A stretch of DNA of 64,000 nt from a bacterium (lineage in GTDB: Bacteria; Electryoneota; RPQS01), in NCBI GenBank assembly GCA_036504735.1, contig DASXUQ010000008.1, forward strand, positions 124,001 to 188,000, in the 5' to 3' direction. Position 1 is the stretch's first letter. Each line of letters opens with the position of its first letter. The notes under the pieces are model-generated. The model was not told the origin of the DNA. It saw only the letters and a program-made list of their open reading frames with translations, and did no database searches. Below, in pieces: positions 18,575-27,300 of the stretch. The translations under genes were made by a program, and so were the position numbers.

Positions 18575-19882
18575 TTAATCCAACTGAATTTCCGTGCCCT
18601 CGCTGCGGGCAACATACATGGCGGCGGTGATGTCGCCGGTGACGTTCAGCACCGTGCGGGACATATCCAGAATGCGGTCCACGCCGAAGATCACGCCAAT
18701 GGCTTCCCCCGGAACGCCGACGGATTGCAACACCAGCACAATCACTGGCAGCGATCCGCCGGGAACGCCCGCCGTGCCGATTCCCGCCAGCACCGCGGCC
18801 AGCACCACCATCACCTGCTGGGACACGGTCAGGTCCACACCGAAAAACTGCGCGAGGAAGATCACGGTGACGCCCTCATAGAGCGCGGTGCCGTTCTGAT
18901 TGGCCGTGCTGCCCAGCGTCAGCACAAAACGGCTGATGCGGCCCGGCACGTGCAGCTTCTCTTCGGTCACGCGCAGCGCGGTGGGCAGCGTGACGTTGCT
19001 CGAACTGGTGGAAAAGGCGGTGATGATCACCTCTTCGATCCGCGTGAAAAATTTCCACGGGCTGACGCGCGCGCCGTACTTCAGCAGCACGGAGTAGACC
19101 ACGAACATCTGAATCGCCAGGCCCGCCAGCACCACCAGCACGAACTTGCCCAGCAGCAGCACCACGTTGACGCCGAGCCGCGCGGTGACGGCGAACACCA
19201 GCGCCGCCACGCCGATGGGCGCAAGCTTCATGGCGATGTCGATAATCTTCATCACCACATCATAGAGCCCTTGCAGCCACTGCTCGAAGACCACGGTGCG
19301 TTCGCTGCGGACCAGCGCCAGCGCAATGCCCACGAACAGCGAAAAGAACATCAGCGCCAGAATGCCGCCGCCGCGATAGTTCTCATCGAACGCGCCCACG
19401 GCATCGGCCAGCGGATTCTTGGGAATAATATCCAGCAGCATTTGCACCGGCGTCTTGGCCGCCTGCGCGTTCTCCACGGTTTTGCTCACTGTGGAGGTGC
19501 TGATGGTGCTCATCAGCGATTGCCGCTGGGCATCGGTCAGGCCCTTGCCCGGCTGCACGGTATTCACCAGCACCAGGCCGATAACCACCGAAAGCGTGGT
19601 GGCAATGAGCGTATAGGCAAAGGTCTTGGCGCCGATGCGGCCAAGCTGCCGCACGTCGCCCAGTTCGGCGACTCCGAGCGCGAGCGCGGAGAAGATCAGC
19701 GGAATGACCGCCATGAAAATGATGCGCAGGAACACCTGCCCGAGCGGGGAGATGACATTGCGCAGCAGCCAATCCAGTTCCGGATAATCGTCGAAGAAGA
19801 AATTGGCTGCAAGGCCAAGAGATACGCCGACGGCCAGGCCGATGAAAATTTTCGTGTGCTGCGCGAGCGGAGCTTTGGGCAT
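18575..19882 (-). CDS. Dicarboxylate/amino acid:cation symporter (DAACS family)
   Basis: A 435-residue inner-membrane transporter of the GltP/DctA family that takes up glutamate, aspartate or C4-dicarboxylates with Na+ or H+. Family motifs are intact: the hairpin serine stretch SSSNVTLPTAL, the TM7 motif NQNGTALYEG, and the second hairpin GIGTAGVPGGS. About eight hydrophobic segments plus two re-entrant hairpins can be traced, and the length is normal. It is the first gene of an operon with pyk and the ATL gene. Substrate preference is not decidable here. Confidence 0.9.
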   Translation of the reverse strand: MPKAPLAQHTKIFIGLAVGVSLGLAANFFFDDYPELDWLLRNVISPLGQVFLRIIFMAVIPLIFSALALGVAELGDVRQLGRIGAKTFAYTLIATTLSVVIGLVLVNTVQPGKGLTDAQRQSLMSTISTSTVSKTVENAQAAKTPVQMLLDIIPKNPLADAVGAFDENYRGGGILALMFFSLFVGIALALVRSERTVVFEQWLQGLYDVVMKIIDIAMKLAPIGVAALVFAVTARLGVNVVLLLGKFVLVVLAGLAIQMFVVYSVLLKYGARVSPWKFFTRIEEVIITAFSTSSSNVTLPTALRVTEEKLHVPGRISRFVLTLGSTANQNGTALYEGVTVIFLAQFFGVDLTVSQQVMVVLAAVLAGIGTAGVPGGSLPVIVLVLQSVGVPGEAIGVIFGVDRILDMSRTVLNVTGDITAAMYVARSEGTEIQLD

Positions 19883-19945
19883 TCTAACCAGGGGCTGAAG
19901 GATGTTGGATGATGGATGAGGGAAAGCCCCCGGCTCCGTTCATCG

Positions 19946-21946
19946 CTATTTCAAGAGAACCAGTTTATGGGTGCGGGAATAGGCCGGTGTTTCCACGCGG
20001 GCAAAATACAACCCCGACGGCAGCGCCGAGCCGTCGACCTCAAATCGCTGCACTCCGGCCTCCCGCACGCCATCACAGAGCGTGCGGACCACGCGGCCCG
20101 TCACGTCGTAAAGCACCAGGGACACCAGCGTGCGCTGGGGCAGCGACAGGGACAGCGCCGTCTGCGCATTGAACGGATTCGGATAGACCGAAAGATCGTA
20201 CTTCGTCGCCACCGCTTGGGGTGAGGCATCTGACGACAGCACAGTGACCGCAATCGAGACACGATGCAACGTATCCGGGCACGAGTTCATCGCTACAGAA
20301 ATAGAGCCGAGATAATCCGGCAAGCCGGTATCGGACGTATCCACGTCGATGCCGATCTGCAGTGCAAAGGAATCGCCGGCCGCCACCGAACCTCTTTCCG
20401 GAGTCACGGTCAGCCATGTCCCCGCCGGGTGCAGACTCTGCGCCCCTGCGGAGAAATCCAGCACTCCCGGTCCGTCATTATGAACATACAGCGGTACGGT
20501 GGAGACGACATGATTATGCACAACCGGGTTGAGAGAGGATTCGACGACTCGCCCGTGTGGCAGACGCGCCGTCACGTCGAGCGCCATTACGGAGTCTGGG
20601 AGCACGTTAATGTCGCGCAAAGTGTCGCGAGCCACGCAGCGGCCTCCAACGACAAAATCATAGGTGCCCGGAAGCACCCGGAACACGTAATGTCCTGTCG
20701 AATCGCTCAAGACGGAATCTGCTGTCCCCGCAACGGATATGCAAGCGCCTGAGACCGGGAGGTTGGTGGTCAGGTCGCGCACCGTGCCTACAATACCGCT
20801 TCCAGGCGGAAACCGCATCAGATGCAGATTCAACGAGCTGTCGGAACCCTGTCCATAGCCCGCTGTGTAGAAACCGCCGTCCGGTGCCGGCGCGAGCGCC
20901 GTCAGCACGTCGTCGCCGCCTTCTCCAATCGTCTGCATCCACTGCACGTCGCCGGATGAACTAAGTTGCGCAAGTACCCCATCGGATGGCCCATTGCCGG
21001 ATGAGCGTGTCCATCCCGCGACGATAAACGCGCCGGTCGGGAGTTGCAACACTGCAGTGGCACCGTCCGCAAGATCACCCCCGAAATGCCGCCGCCACAA
21101 CGGAATAAGCTGCGCGTCCATGCGCACCACGTACATGTCTCGCCCGTCTCCGGCACCCCATGTGCCGGCCAGAATCAGCCCGCCGTCACTCGTGCGCTGC
21201 AGGGCAGCGGCCTCAAAGGAACTATCGGCATCGAGAAAGCTCGTCCCCGTCAGGGCTCCGCCTGCGCTTACCTGAAAGAGTCCCGCACCGTAGTGTCCGT
21301 TCTGTGACAGCCTCCCGGCAAGGATGGCACCGCCTTCTGCCGTTGCCACGCCGCACAGGGAATAGCTCGAGTCCTGCGAGGCGCTGTAAGACAAGGTCCA
21401 CGTTGTTTCATGCGTGACGCGCGTTCCCATGGCAAACATTCGTGTCGAACTCAGGGCAACAAGGCCAGCCAGCATCAGGGTCGAGTCGGACGTCTGCACG
21501 ACGCTGCGGAGGGTAACGGAAGGGTTCATGGAGTACCAGTAGTACAATGCGGTTGCCCCAGACTCCGTCAGCTTCATCAGCAGGGGAAAATTCTGCGCGA
21601 TCGGGTACGAATATGACCCGGCCACGAAATATCCTCCGTCCGGGGCAGGAATCACAGAATAAGCGACTACACCAATTTCCAAGGGTGGGTATGCCGGCGA
21701 CCGGCGTCCCCAAATGCTGTCTCCGCTCACCGTAAACTTCATGAACAGGGCCTGCGCCCCATAGGTTGAAGACAACTGCGTGGACCCCGCCATAATCACG
21801 GAACCATCCGCTGCGGGACAAAGCGCCAACGCGCGTTGATCCCCGGCAGCGTCATACGTGTAGGCCCATGCCGCCGGTGGAACATCCGCCCACACTGCAG
21901 ATGTAAGCAGAACTGTGCACAGGCTCAGTAAGCCGAGGGCCTTCAT
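19946..21946 (-). CDS. T9SS-sorted propeller-like secreted protein
   Basis: A 666-residue exported protein (signal peptide about 1-20, ends AVWA). Propeller-like repeats with APDGG, RTSDGGLILAG and QLPTGAFIVAG motifs run to about residue 375. A carboxypeptidase regulatory-like domain (LPVSGACISVAG) follows, then a beta sandwich, then a sorting module from about residue 585 (LSVYPNPFNAQTALSLSLP ... KLVLLK). The last 245 or so bases are nearly identical to those of the next gene (21990), although the passenger parts differ widely. That points to module exchange or gene conversion. Passenger function unknown. Confidence 0.8.
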   Translation of the reverse strand: MKALGLLSLCTVLLTSAVWADVPPAAWAYTYDAAGDQRALALCPAADGSVIMAGSTQLSSTYGAQALFMKFTVSGDSIWGRRSPAYPPLEIGVVAYSVIPAPDGGYFVAGSYSYPIAQNFPLLMKLTESGATALYYWYSMNPSVTLRSVVQTSDSTLMLAGLVALSSTRMFAMGTRVTHETTWTLSYSASQDSSYSLCGVATAEGGAILAGRLSQNGHYGAGLFQVSAGGALTGTSFLDADSSFEAAALQRTSDGGLILAGTWGAGDGRDMYVVRMDAQLIPLWRRHFGGDLADGATAVLQLPTGAFIVAGWTRSSGNGPSDGVLAQLSSSGDVQWMQTIGEGGDDVLTALAPAPDGGFYTAGYGQGSDSSLNLHLMRFPPGSGIVGTVRDLTTNLPVSGACISVAGTADSVLSDSTGHYVFRVLPGTYDFVVGGRCVARDTLRDINVLPDSVMALDVTARLPHGRVVESSLNPVVHNHVVSTVPLYVHNDGPGVLDFSAGAQSLHPAGTWLTVTPERGSVAAGDSFALQIGIDVDTSDTGLPDYLGSISVAMNSCPDTLHRVSIAVTVLSSDASPQAVATKYDLSVYPNPFNAQTALSLSLPQRTLVSLVLYDVTGRVVRTLCDGVREAGVQRFEVDGSALPSGLYFARVETPAYSRTHKLVLLK

Positions 21947-21989
21947 TGGGCGAGCCGCTGCGTTCTTTGGCTGATCATCATCTATGGAA

Positions 21990-23966
21990 TTATTTCAAGA
22001 GAACCAGTTTCTGGGTACGGGAATAGGCCGGGGTTTCCACGCGGGCAAAATACAACCCCGACGGCAGCGCCGAGCCGTCCACGTTGAAGCGCCGCACTCC
22101 GGCCTCCCGCACGCCATCGCAGAGCGTGCGGACCACACGGCCCGTCACGTCGTAAAGCACCAGGGACACCATCGTGCGCTGCGGCAGCGACAGGGACAGC
22201 GTCGTCTGCGGATTGAACGGATTCGGATAGACCGACAGATCATAGCGGACGGGTCTCAGATCGGGGCGGCTGTCCGTCTCCAGTATACTGGCAGACACGG
22301 AGACATGGCGCAGCGTGTCCGGGCAGGAATTGGCGTCAATGAACACCGCGCCAAGATAATCGAACACTCCGCCGTTGGTCGTATCCGCCTGAACACGGAC
22401 CTGCAGGGCGAGGGAATCGCCTGCTGCAATCGAACCGCTGAGGGGCGCGACCGATAACCACGGGGAGCGCGGAGCAGACACCTGCGACCACGCGGTAAAG
22501 TCCAGCACGCCGGGGCCGTCATTGTGCACGTAGACCGGTACCGTGGTGGGGATATGGTTATGCACCACGGGATTGATCGAGGACTCGGCGAGGCGAATCT
22601 GCGGCAGCCGCGCGGCCCAATTCTGCGCCATCATGGAGTCGGGCAGGACTTCCACGCCGCGCACGGTGTCGCGGGCAACGCATGTCCCGTTGATAATGAA
22701 GTCGTACGTGCCGGGAGTGGTATATAGTGCGTAGCGTCCGGCAGAATCGCTATGCGCTTCATCGGAGGAACCTGGCCGCGAGACGCGCACGTTGGGCACA
22801 GGGCGTCCGGTGACGCTGTCCCGGATCACGCCTTGAATGCCGCTGCCGGGAGGAAAGCGGAGCAGGCAGATGTCGGCGGTTTGATCAGCCGGAGACTGAA
22901 AGGTGCCGGCCGCGTAGAAGCCGCCGCTGTCGGCCAGCGCCAGAGCGGTAAGAGCATCGTCGCTGGCATCTCCCACCATTTGCGTCCAAAGCACCGAGCC
23001 GTCCGGAGCCAGCCGGGCGAGCAGTCCATCCAATTGCCGGCCTGACGTTTCCGTGTTGCCGGCCACGATGAAGCTGCCGTTCTGAAGCTGCAGTACGGCA
23101 TGGGCTTCATTATTCAGATTGCCGCCGAAATGCCGCCGCCAGACCGCATGTCCCACGCTGTCGGTCAGCACCACATACGCGTCACGGTCCGAACTGTTCC
23201 ATGTGCCGGCCAGCACCATCCCCCGATCCGCGGTGCGCTGCACAGCGGCGATTTCCAGCGTGCTTCCGGCGTCATACACCCGGGACCACACCGTATCGCC
23301 GCGAAAATTCAGATGCATCAGAGCCGCGCCGGTACTGCTGCCTTCCAGCCTTCCGGCCACGGTCGCGCCGCTGTCAGGGGTCGCCAGCACCGTCAGGCCG
23401 TAGCCGAAACCATAGTTGGTACGGCTCCAGCGGATACCACCCGTGCGGCTGGTGCGCAAGTTAAACAGACTGGGGGTCGACACGCCGTTCCACCCCACCA
23501 TAAGCAGCGCCGTATCGGCCGCTTGCACCACACCGCAACCTTGGGCAAAGTAAAATGTAGTGTAGCTGTAGCTCCAGCCGATAGTACCCGTGGCCGTCAC
23601 CTTGAGCAGAAAGGGGCAACTGCCGTTGCGGCCCGTGAGAATGTAACCTCCGTCGGTCATCGGGGCAATCGCCAGAGCGACCACACTGTCGTAGGGATTG
23701 GGCTGCGCGGGATAGAGCAGCGACCAGAGGCTGTCGCCATTAGCCGCCACCTTCATCACCAGTGCCTGGTGTCCCAAGCCGTTCGGAATGGACGCCGAGC
23801 CGCCGATGACCAGCGAGCCATCCGCTGCGCGGTACATACAATAAGCCCGCTGGTCTCCCTCACCCCCATAGGTGCGCGTCCACAAGGGGCGCGGCGGATC
23901 GGCCAGCGCGGCACAACAGACAATCAGCGTAGTCAGCAAAACCATCGAAGCACGTCTCATAGCCAT
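21990..23966 (-). CDS. T9SS-sorted propeller-like secreted protein, tandem paralog
   Basis: A 658-residue paralog of 19946-21946 with the same order: signal peptide (ends CCAALA), propeller-like repeats (for example QRTADRGMVLAG and QLQNGSFIVAG), a regulatory-like domain (PVPNVRVSRPG), a beta domain, and a sorting module (LSVYPNPFNPQTTLSLSLP ... SGLYFARVETPAYSRTQKLVLLK split here as SGLYFARV and KLVLLK). It is separated from its paralog by 43 bases. A 17-residue relic of the same module lies just upstream at 24036-24089, so a third copy once existed. Passenger function unknown. Confidence 0.8.
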   Translation of the reverse strand: MAMRRASMVLLTTLIVCCAALADPPRPLWTRTYGGEGDQRAYCMYRAADGSLVIGGSASIPNGLGHQALVMKVAANGDSLWSLLYPAQPNPYDSVVALAIAPMTDGGYILTGRNGSCPFLLKVTATGTIGWSYSYTTFYFAQGCGVVQAADTALLMVGWNGVSTPSLFNLRTSRTGGIRWSRTNYGFGYGLTVLATPDSGATVAGRLEGSSTGAALMHLNFRGDTVWSRVYDAGSTLEIAAVQRTADRGMVLAGTWNSSDRDAYVVLTDSVGHAVWRRHFGGNLNNEAHAVLQLQNGSFIVAGNTETSGRQLDGLLARLAPDGSVLWTQMVGDASDDALTALALADSGGFYAAGTFQSPADQTADICLLRFPPGSGIQGVIRDSVTGRPVPNVRVSRPGSSDEAHSDSAGRYALYTTPGTYDFIINGTCVARDTVRGVEVLPDSMMAQNWAARLPQIRLAESSINPVVHNHIPTTVPVYVHNDGPGVLDFTAWSQVSAPRSPWLSVAPLSGSIAAGDSLALQVRVQADTTNGGVFDYLGAVFIDANSCPDTLRHVSVSASILETDSRPDLRPVRYDLSVYPNPFNPQTTLSLSLPQRTMVSLVLYDVTGRVVRTLCDGVREAGVRRFNVDGSALPSGLYFARVETPAYSRTQKLVLLK

Positions 23967-24035
23967 CTCTCCCGTAAACAGTGAAGCAGTGCATAAAGGT
24001 GAAGGAAACCGGCTGAAGACGAAAACCTTTCCGGT

Positions 24036-24089
24036 TTACTTGAGAAGAATCAGTTTCTGTGTGCGCGAAAAAGCGGGGTTTGCAAACAG
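24036..24089 (-). pseudogene. Relic of a T9SS sorting-domain C-terminus
   Basis: Minus-strand translation gives LFANPAFSRTQKLILLK followed by TAA, closely matching the last residues of the 21990 gene product. Upstream there is an immediate in-frame stop and no trace of the rest of the protein. It is what remains of a deleted paralog. Confidence 0.7.
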
Positions 24090-24131
24090 CTATAGTGATC
24101 CCCGAACAACAAGAAAGCGCGCGGCGCTCTG

Positions 24132-25100
24132 CTAAATATCGTACTCCAGCAGTTTGAAGATCAGATCCCCGCGGAAGGTCCACTCGACGGGGAAATCATC
24201 GATGCGGCTGGTCTCCAGCGGGAAATACCACGACGCTTCCACGTCGCCGCCCGTCTCAAAGCGGAACCAGCCGTCGGCATCCTGCCGCGCTTCCAGTTCT
24301 TCAAGCAACCAGCGGGTGACGTCCAGGTCGCGAGTGATCCCCAGCCGCGCGGACAGCTCCAGTTCAAACAGCAGATCCTGCGGTCGTGCCAGATATTCCC
24401 ATTTATCGGACAGTTGAAACAGATGCGGCAACAGCAAGGGATGCACCGCCGGGATTCCGCCCATCTGCCCTTCGGCGTGCTTGACCATGCGCACGACAAT
24501 CTTCTGCACGCGGTCGAAATCATCATCGCTCCACGGGAACCAGCAGATCGCGGCATACGCATCGATGGTCGGCGCGGCCACGGCCTCACGGGGCCGAACC
24601 ACATACTGTTCCCACTCGGCCAGCACCAGTTCCAGCATCGGCTTGATCACCTCATCGGTCTCGCGCGTCGCGCGGCAGACCATGAACAGCGCCTTGTCCC
24701 GCACTACCTGCCGCGCGGCCCGGTGCGCCGCCTCATCGTGGGTGTGAAATTCCCACAGCACATCGCGGCTGAACAGCGTGGGCATCAGCGCCTTCTCCAG
24801 ACACGCACCCACGGCCTCGCTCTTTTCCATCCCCAGCTCGCACAGCCGCAAAAAGGCGCGCTCTGTGGTGAGCTGATCGGCGGCGGTGGTGGCGCACAGC
24901 ACGCCGTTCCACGAGCCGTCGAGTTGCTGCGCGGACAGGAGCGTTTGCGGTTCGGCAAGGCGGGGAATCTCCAGACCAAGGTGCATGGTCTGGATGAAAG
25001 TGTCGTCGCGTCCGAGAATGTCGCGCACAAGGCGGTAACGGATCACCGGCCCCGCCGCATCGTAGATCGCGCGTAAGCCGGGAGGAATAGTCTCAGGCAT
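24132..25100 (-). CDS. Conserved hypothetical protein, alpha-toroid (squalene cyclase-like) fold
   Basis: A protein of about 322 residues, taken from ATG 25100 (MPETIPPGLRAIY) because codons upstream fall in a heptamer-like repeat. It is cytoplasmic, with no signal peptide. Helical repeats with LLSAQQLDGSWNG near the N-terminus and ARQDADGWFRFETGG near the C-terminus resemble the QW motifs of prenyltransferase/squalene-cyclase alpha-alpha barrels. The Asp-rich catalytic motif of true cyclases (DXDDTA) is not seen, so cyclase activity is unlikely. Related proteins of unknown function are common in metagenomic genomes. No clear ribosome site is visible. It stands alone between a decayed gene fragment and a repeat-rich gap. 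Confidence 0.6.
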   Translation of the reverse strand: MPETIPPGLRAIYDAAGPVIRYRLVRDILGRDDTFIQTMHLGLEIPRLAEPQTLLSAQQLDGSWNGVLCATTAADQLTTERAFLRLCELGMEKSEAVGACLEKALMPTLFSRDVLWEFHTHDEAAHRAARQVVRDKALFMVCRATRETDEVIKPMLELVLAEWEQYVVRPREAVAAPTIDAYAAICWFPWSDDDFDRVQKIVVRMVKHAEGQMGGIPAVHPLLLPHLFQLSDKWEYLARPQDLLFELELSARLGITRDLDVTRWLLEELEARQDADGWFRFETGGDVEASWYFPLETSRIDDFPVEWTFRGDLIFKLLEYDI

Positions 25101-25142
25101 GGAAGGAAAAATCTGAAAGGCCAAAAATCTGAAAGGCTGAAA
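25101..25142 (-). repeat. Heptamer-like tandem string (CTGAAA type)
   Basis: Units AATCTGAAAGGC, AAAAATCTGAAAGG and CTGAAAG repeat with a period of roughly 7-8 bases just upstream of the gene starting at 25100. Related strings occur near 46459 and 50440. Confidence 0.45.
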
Positions 25143-25212
25143 GAAGAACACCGCACCCTTCGCCGCGGCATGCGTCTTAGGAATTCGCTTCCCCGGCCAG
25201 TTTGCCGCTCAT

Positions 25213-25287
25213 GAAGAGGGCACAGCAAGCTGTGCAACTACGGTCCGATCCTGTTCTGGAGTAGTTGCGCAGCTTGCTGCGCTCTTC
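25213..25287. repeat. Long imperfect palindrome
   Basis: Two arms of 27-29 bases (25213-25241 and 25261-25287) pair almost completely around a 19-base loop. The arms carry GAAGAG, GCAGCAAGCTG-like and GCAACTAC blocks. No gene lies inside. It has the size and shape of a REP/BIME or small MITE element. Confidence 0.7.
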
Positions 25288-25293
25288 TCCGAT

Positions 25294-25336
25294 CCTTCCC
25301 CCTTTGCAAAAGGGGGAAACAGAAGGGGGTTCTGCA
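25294..25336. repeat. C5/G5 palindromic repeat, copy 1
   Basis: A 9-bp stem (TTCCCCCTT/AAGGGGGAA) with a 5-base loop, followed by ACAGAAGGGGGTT. This is one copy of a family found at nine or so sites in the window: a C5 hairpin followed, a few bases later, by a GGGGG(T) tail. Confidence 0.75.
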
Positions 25337-25340
25337 CTGG

Positions 25341-25396
25341 TCCCCTTCCCCTACTTTAGTGGGGGAAGGGTTAGGGTTAGGGGGAAGTTAGATGGG
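25341..25396. repeat. C5/G5 palindromic repeat, copy 2
   Basis: A stem of CCCTTCCCCTACT with its near-complement around a TT loop, followed by GGTTAGGG units and GGGGAAGTTAGATGGG. It directly abuts copy 1 and carries the ACTTTAGT core seen at 27266 and, inverted, at 27686. Confidence 0.7.
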
Positions 25397-25428
25397 AGCA
25401 GGATTCCCCACCTCGGCGACGGCCCAAG

Positions 25429-25466
25429 TCCTTCCCCCACTTTGTGGGGGAAGTTAGATGGGGGTG
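25429..25466. repeat. C5/G5 palindromic repeat, copy 3
   Basis: A perfect 10-bp stem (CTTCCCCCAC/GTGGGGGAAG) with loop TTT, followed by TTAGATGGGGGTGG. Confidence 0.75.
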
Positions 25467-26104
25467 GCGGTGGCGTCTGTATGCACTCTCCGGCCGTCCA
25501 AGAGTATCAGGCCAGAGGCAGGGTTATTCCGCTGGCATGAATCCTCGCGCGGGAAGCTGCGCAATCAGAGATGAGCGTTATATGGCGGCCGGAGACTGAC
25601 CGCAGATCACCACTAATCAAGCAGATATTATACGCATTCAACCACAGAATAGCAATGGATTTCACTTCAACAGTACAAGTTTCTGAGTTTTCGAGCCCGC
25701 CGTGCCACGCCATTGCGCAAGCCAAATTCCGCTGGAAAGCTCTGTATTTTTTCCTCCGAGCGAGGGCCTTCTGAATGGGCACGCTTTCAAAAAGCACATC
25801 CTTGGTCCGCAACCGCTGCTGAAGATCTGAACGATGCCGTTCAGACTATGCACAGGGGAATGCTCCCCGCAAAAAATGCAGAGCCTTCCGCCGGAAGACG
25901 AAGGAATCGCATCCGGTGGAAGGCTCGGTAAAGCAAAAGAATTCAAAAGGTTCGGTGGCTGTACCAAGCCCGAAAGGACAGTACACCACCTACCTACCAT
26001 GCAGTAAATGTGCCGGAAGCAGAGAATTCGGAAATGTGAAATAGGAAAAGGAGACCGCCGTCCACGCGGCCCCTATTTCCAACTCATCCCTTATCCGTTA
26101 TCGC
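25467..26104. other. Gene-poor decayed stretch
   Basis: About 640 bases without an intact gene. The only recognisable coding trace is the sorting-domain relic at 25662-25739. A copy of the heptamer-like GGAAATGTGAAATAGG string lies near 26031-26055. The rest shows no consistent reading frame. Confidence 0.5.
25662..25739 (-). pseudogene. Relic of a T9SS sorting-domain C-terminus
   Basis: The minus strand encodes LSSGIWLAQWRG then TAGSKTQKLVLLK and a stop, matching the conserved end of T9SS type A modules (S-SGIYLAQ...KTQKLVLLK). Upstream codons do not continue a recognisable module and the frame is scrambled, so only the last 25 residues survive. Confidence 0.6.
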
Positions 26105-26479
26105 TTAGCCCTTTTCCGAGAGCGCGTGTTCAATCACGTCGCGCAACTGGTCACCGGAGACCGGTTTGGCCAGATAAGTGTAGCCGCCGGAAAGGATCGT
26201 CTGCCGGATCGTCTCATCGGAGGGGAAGCCGGTCAGCACGATCACCGGAAGATCCGGCTGCGCGTGGTGAAACTCCTTCAACAACTCCGTGCCCAGGCCG
26301 CCGGGCATGTACAGATCGGTGAGCACCAGATCCACCGGCTTCTCGTGGAAGCGTTTGCGGGCTTCGGGAGCATCGCCGGCAAAGGTGACCTCGTAGCCGA
26401 GTATTTCCAGCAGCATCCCGATTTCGGCGCGCACTGTGGCGTCATCTTCAATATAGAGGATTCGCTTCCTGCGAGTCAT
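26105..26479 (-). CDS. Stand-alone response regulator receiver domain (CheY-like)
   Basis: A 124-residue single-domain response regulator with no output domain. The receiver landmarks are present: acidic pair in YIEDDATV (residues about 10-11), phosphoacceptor Asp in LVLTDLYMPG (about 55), Thr in VIVLTGF (about 83) and Lys in YLAKPVS (about 105). It would be phosphorylated by a histidine kinase encoded elsewhere and act by protein-protein contact. It ends 13 bases downstream of the ATG-proximal spacer of its neighbour's stop at 26493, on the same strand as the cyclophilin gene. No kinase gene is in the window. Confidence 0.9.
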   Translation of the reverse strand: MTRRKRILYIEDDATVRAEIGMLLEILGYEVTFAGDAPEARKRFHEKPVDLVLTDLYMPGGLGTELLKEFHHAQPDLPVIVLTGFPSDETIRQTILSGGYTYLAKPVSGDQLRDVIEHALSEKG

Positions 26480-26492
26480 AAGTGCACCTGAA

Positions 26493-27170
26493 TTATTTGA
26501 CCGCGCTGCGCGGCACGATTTTCACCGACGTCATCACCACGGACTTCTGCGGAGCGGAATTTTCCCCGGACGGAGACGGCGCGACCGGCACGTCCAGCAC
26601 CTTGTCCAGCACGTCGATACCCTTGAACACCTTGCCGAACACCGTGTACTTGCCGTTCAGAAAACTGGGGGTGTCGTCGCAGACAAAGAACTGGCTGCCC
26701 GCGGAGTTGGGATCACTTGCCCGCGCCATCGACAGAATGCCCTTGACGTGCGGCGTGTCGTTGAACTCGGCGTTGACATTCCAGCCCGGGCCGCCCGTGC
26801 CGTTGCCGGAAGGATCGCCGCCCTGAATCATGAATCCCTTGACAATGCGGTGGAACTTCACGCCGTTGTAAAAGCCGTGATCCGCCAGCCATTTGAAATT
26901 GCGCACGTGGTTCGGAGCCTTGTCCGCATAGAATTCCGCCACCATGTCGCCCGCGGGCTGGCTGTCGATCGACACGGAAATCACGGCGACGCTGTCACCG
27001 GTCACAGGGTAGTCGGCGGGCCACTTCTGCAGCTTGCCGGATTGATCTTGTTGCACAGGAGTACTCGTTTGTTTTTGGGGTGTGGTCTGATCCGCCGCCT
27101 GATTCTTCGCCGACTTGCAGGCCGAACACAGAATCAACACGGTCAGGGATAGGGTAACCAGGGTTTTCAT
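26493..27170 (-). CDS. Cyclophilin-type peptidyl-prolyl isomerase, probable lipoprotein
   Basis: A 225-residue envelope protein. The N-terminus (about 1-19) is a lipoprotein-like signal ending LILCSACKS, with Cys19 a plausible lipidation site, followed by a Gln/Thr-rich linker to about residue 55. The cyclophilin domain fills the rest, with the active-site stretch GVKFHRIVKGFMIQGGDPSG (Arg of the FHR motif) and SQFFVCDDTPSFLNGKYTVFGKV. It would catalyse cis-trans isomerisation of prolyl bonds in exported proteins, which fits a cell that exports many large proteins. It lies upstream of the receiver-domain gene on the same strand. Confidence 0.88.
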   Translation of the reverse strand: MKTLVTLSLTVLILCSACKSAKNQAADQTTPQKQTSTPVQQDQSGKLQKWPADYPVTGDSVAVISVSIDSQPAGDMVAEFYADKAPNHVRNFKWLADHGFYNGVKFHRIVKGFMIQGGDPSGNGTGGPGWNVNAEFNDTPHVKGILSMARASDPNSAGSQFFVCDDTPSFLNGKYTVFGKVFKGIDVLDKVLDVPVAPSPSGENSAPQKSVVMTSVKIVPRSAVK

Positions 27171-27265
27171 TTCGTTGCGGTCCTCGGTTTGTGGTATGTA
27201 ATGTATGAAGGTGTGTGTGTTACAGATCTTTTCGTTTGCGATACCGATGCAAAACAGCCTCGGGT

Positions 27266-27300
27266 CTCCCCCTACTTTAGTGGGGGGATTAAGGGGGGTA
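27266..27300. repeat. C5/G5 palindromic repeat, copy 4 (left flank of DUF559 gene)
   Basis: The stem CCCCCTACT/AGTGGGGGG around TT is followed by ATTAAGGGGGG. It encodes the last residues of the DUF559 protein (IPPLIPPLK) and is the inverted counterpart of the copy at 27686. Confidence 0.75.

Noticed and set aside
25294-25466. Three spaced palindromes as a possible CRISPR array
   Set aside because: Units differ in length and sequence, spacing is irregular, and no cas genes are near.
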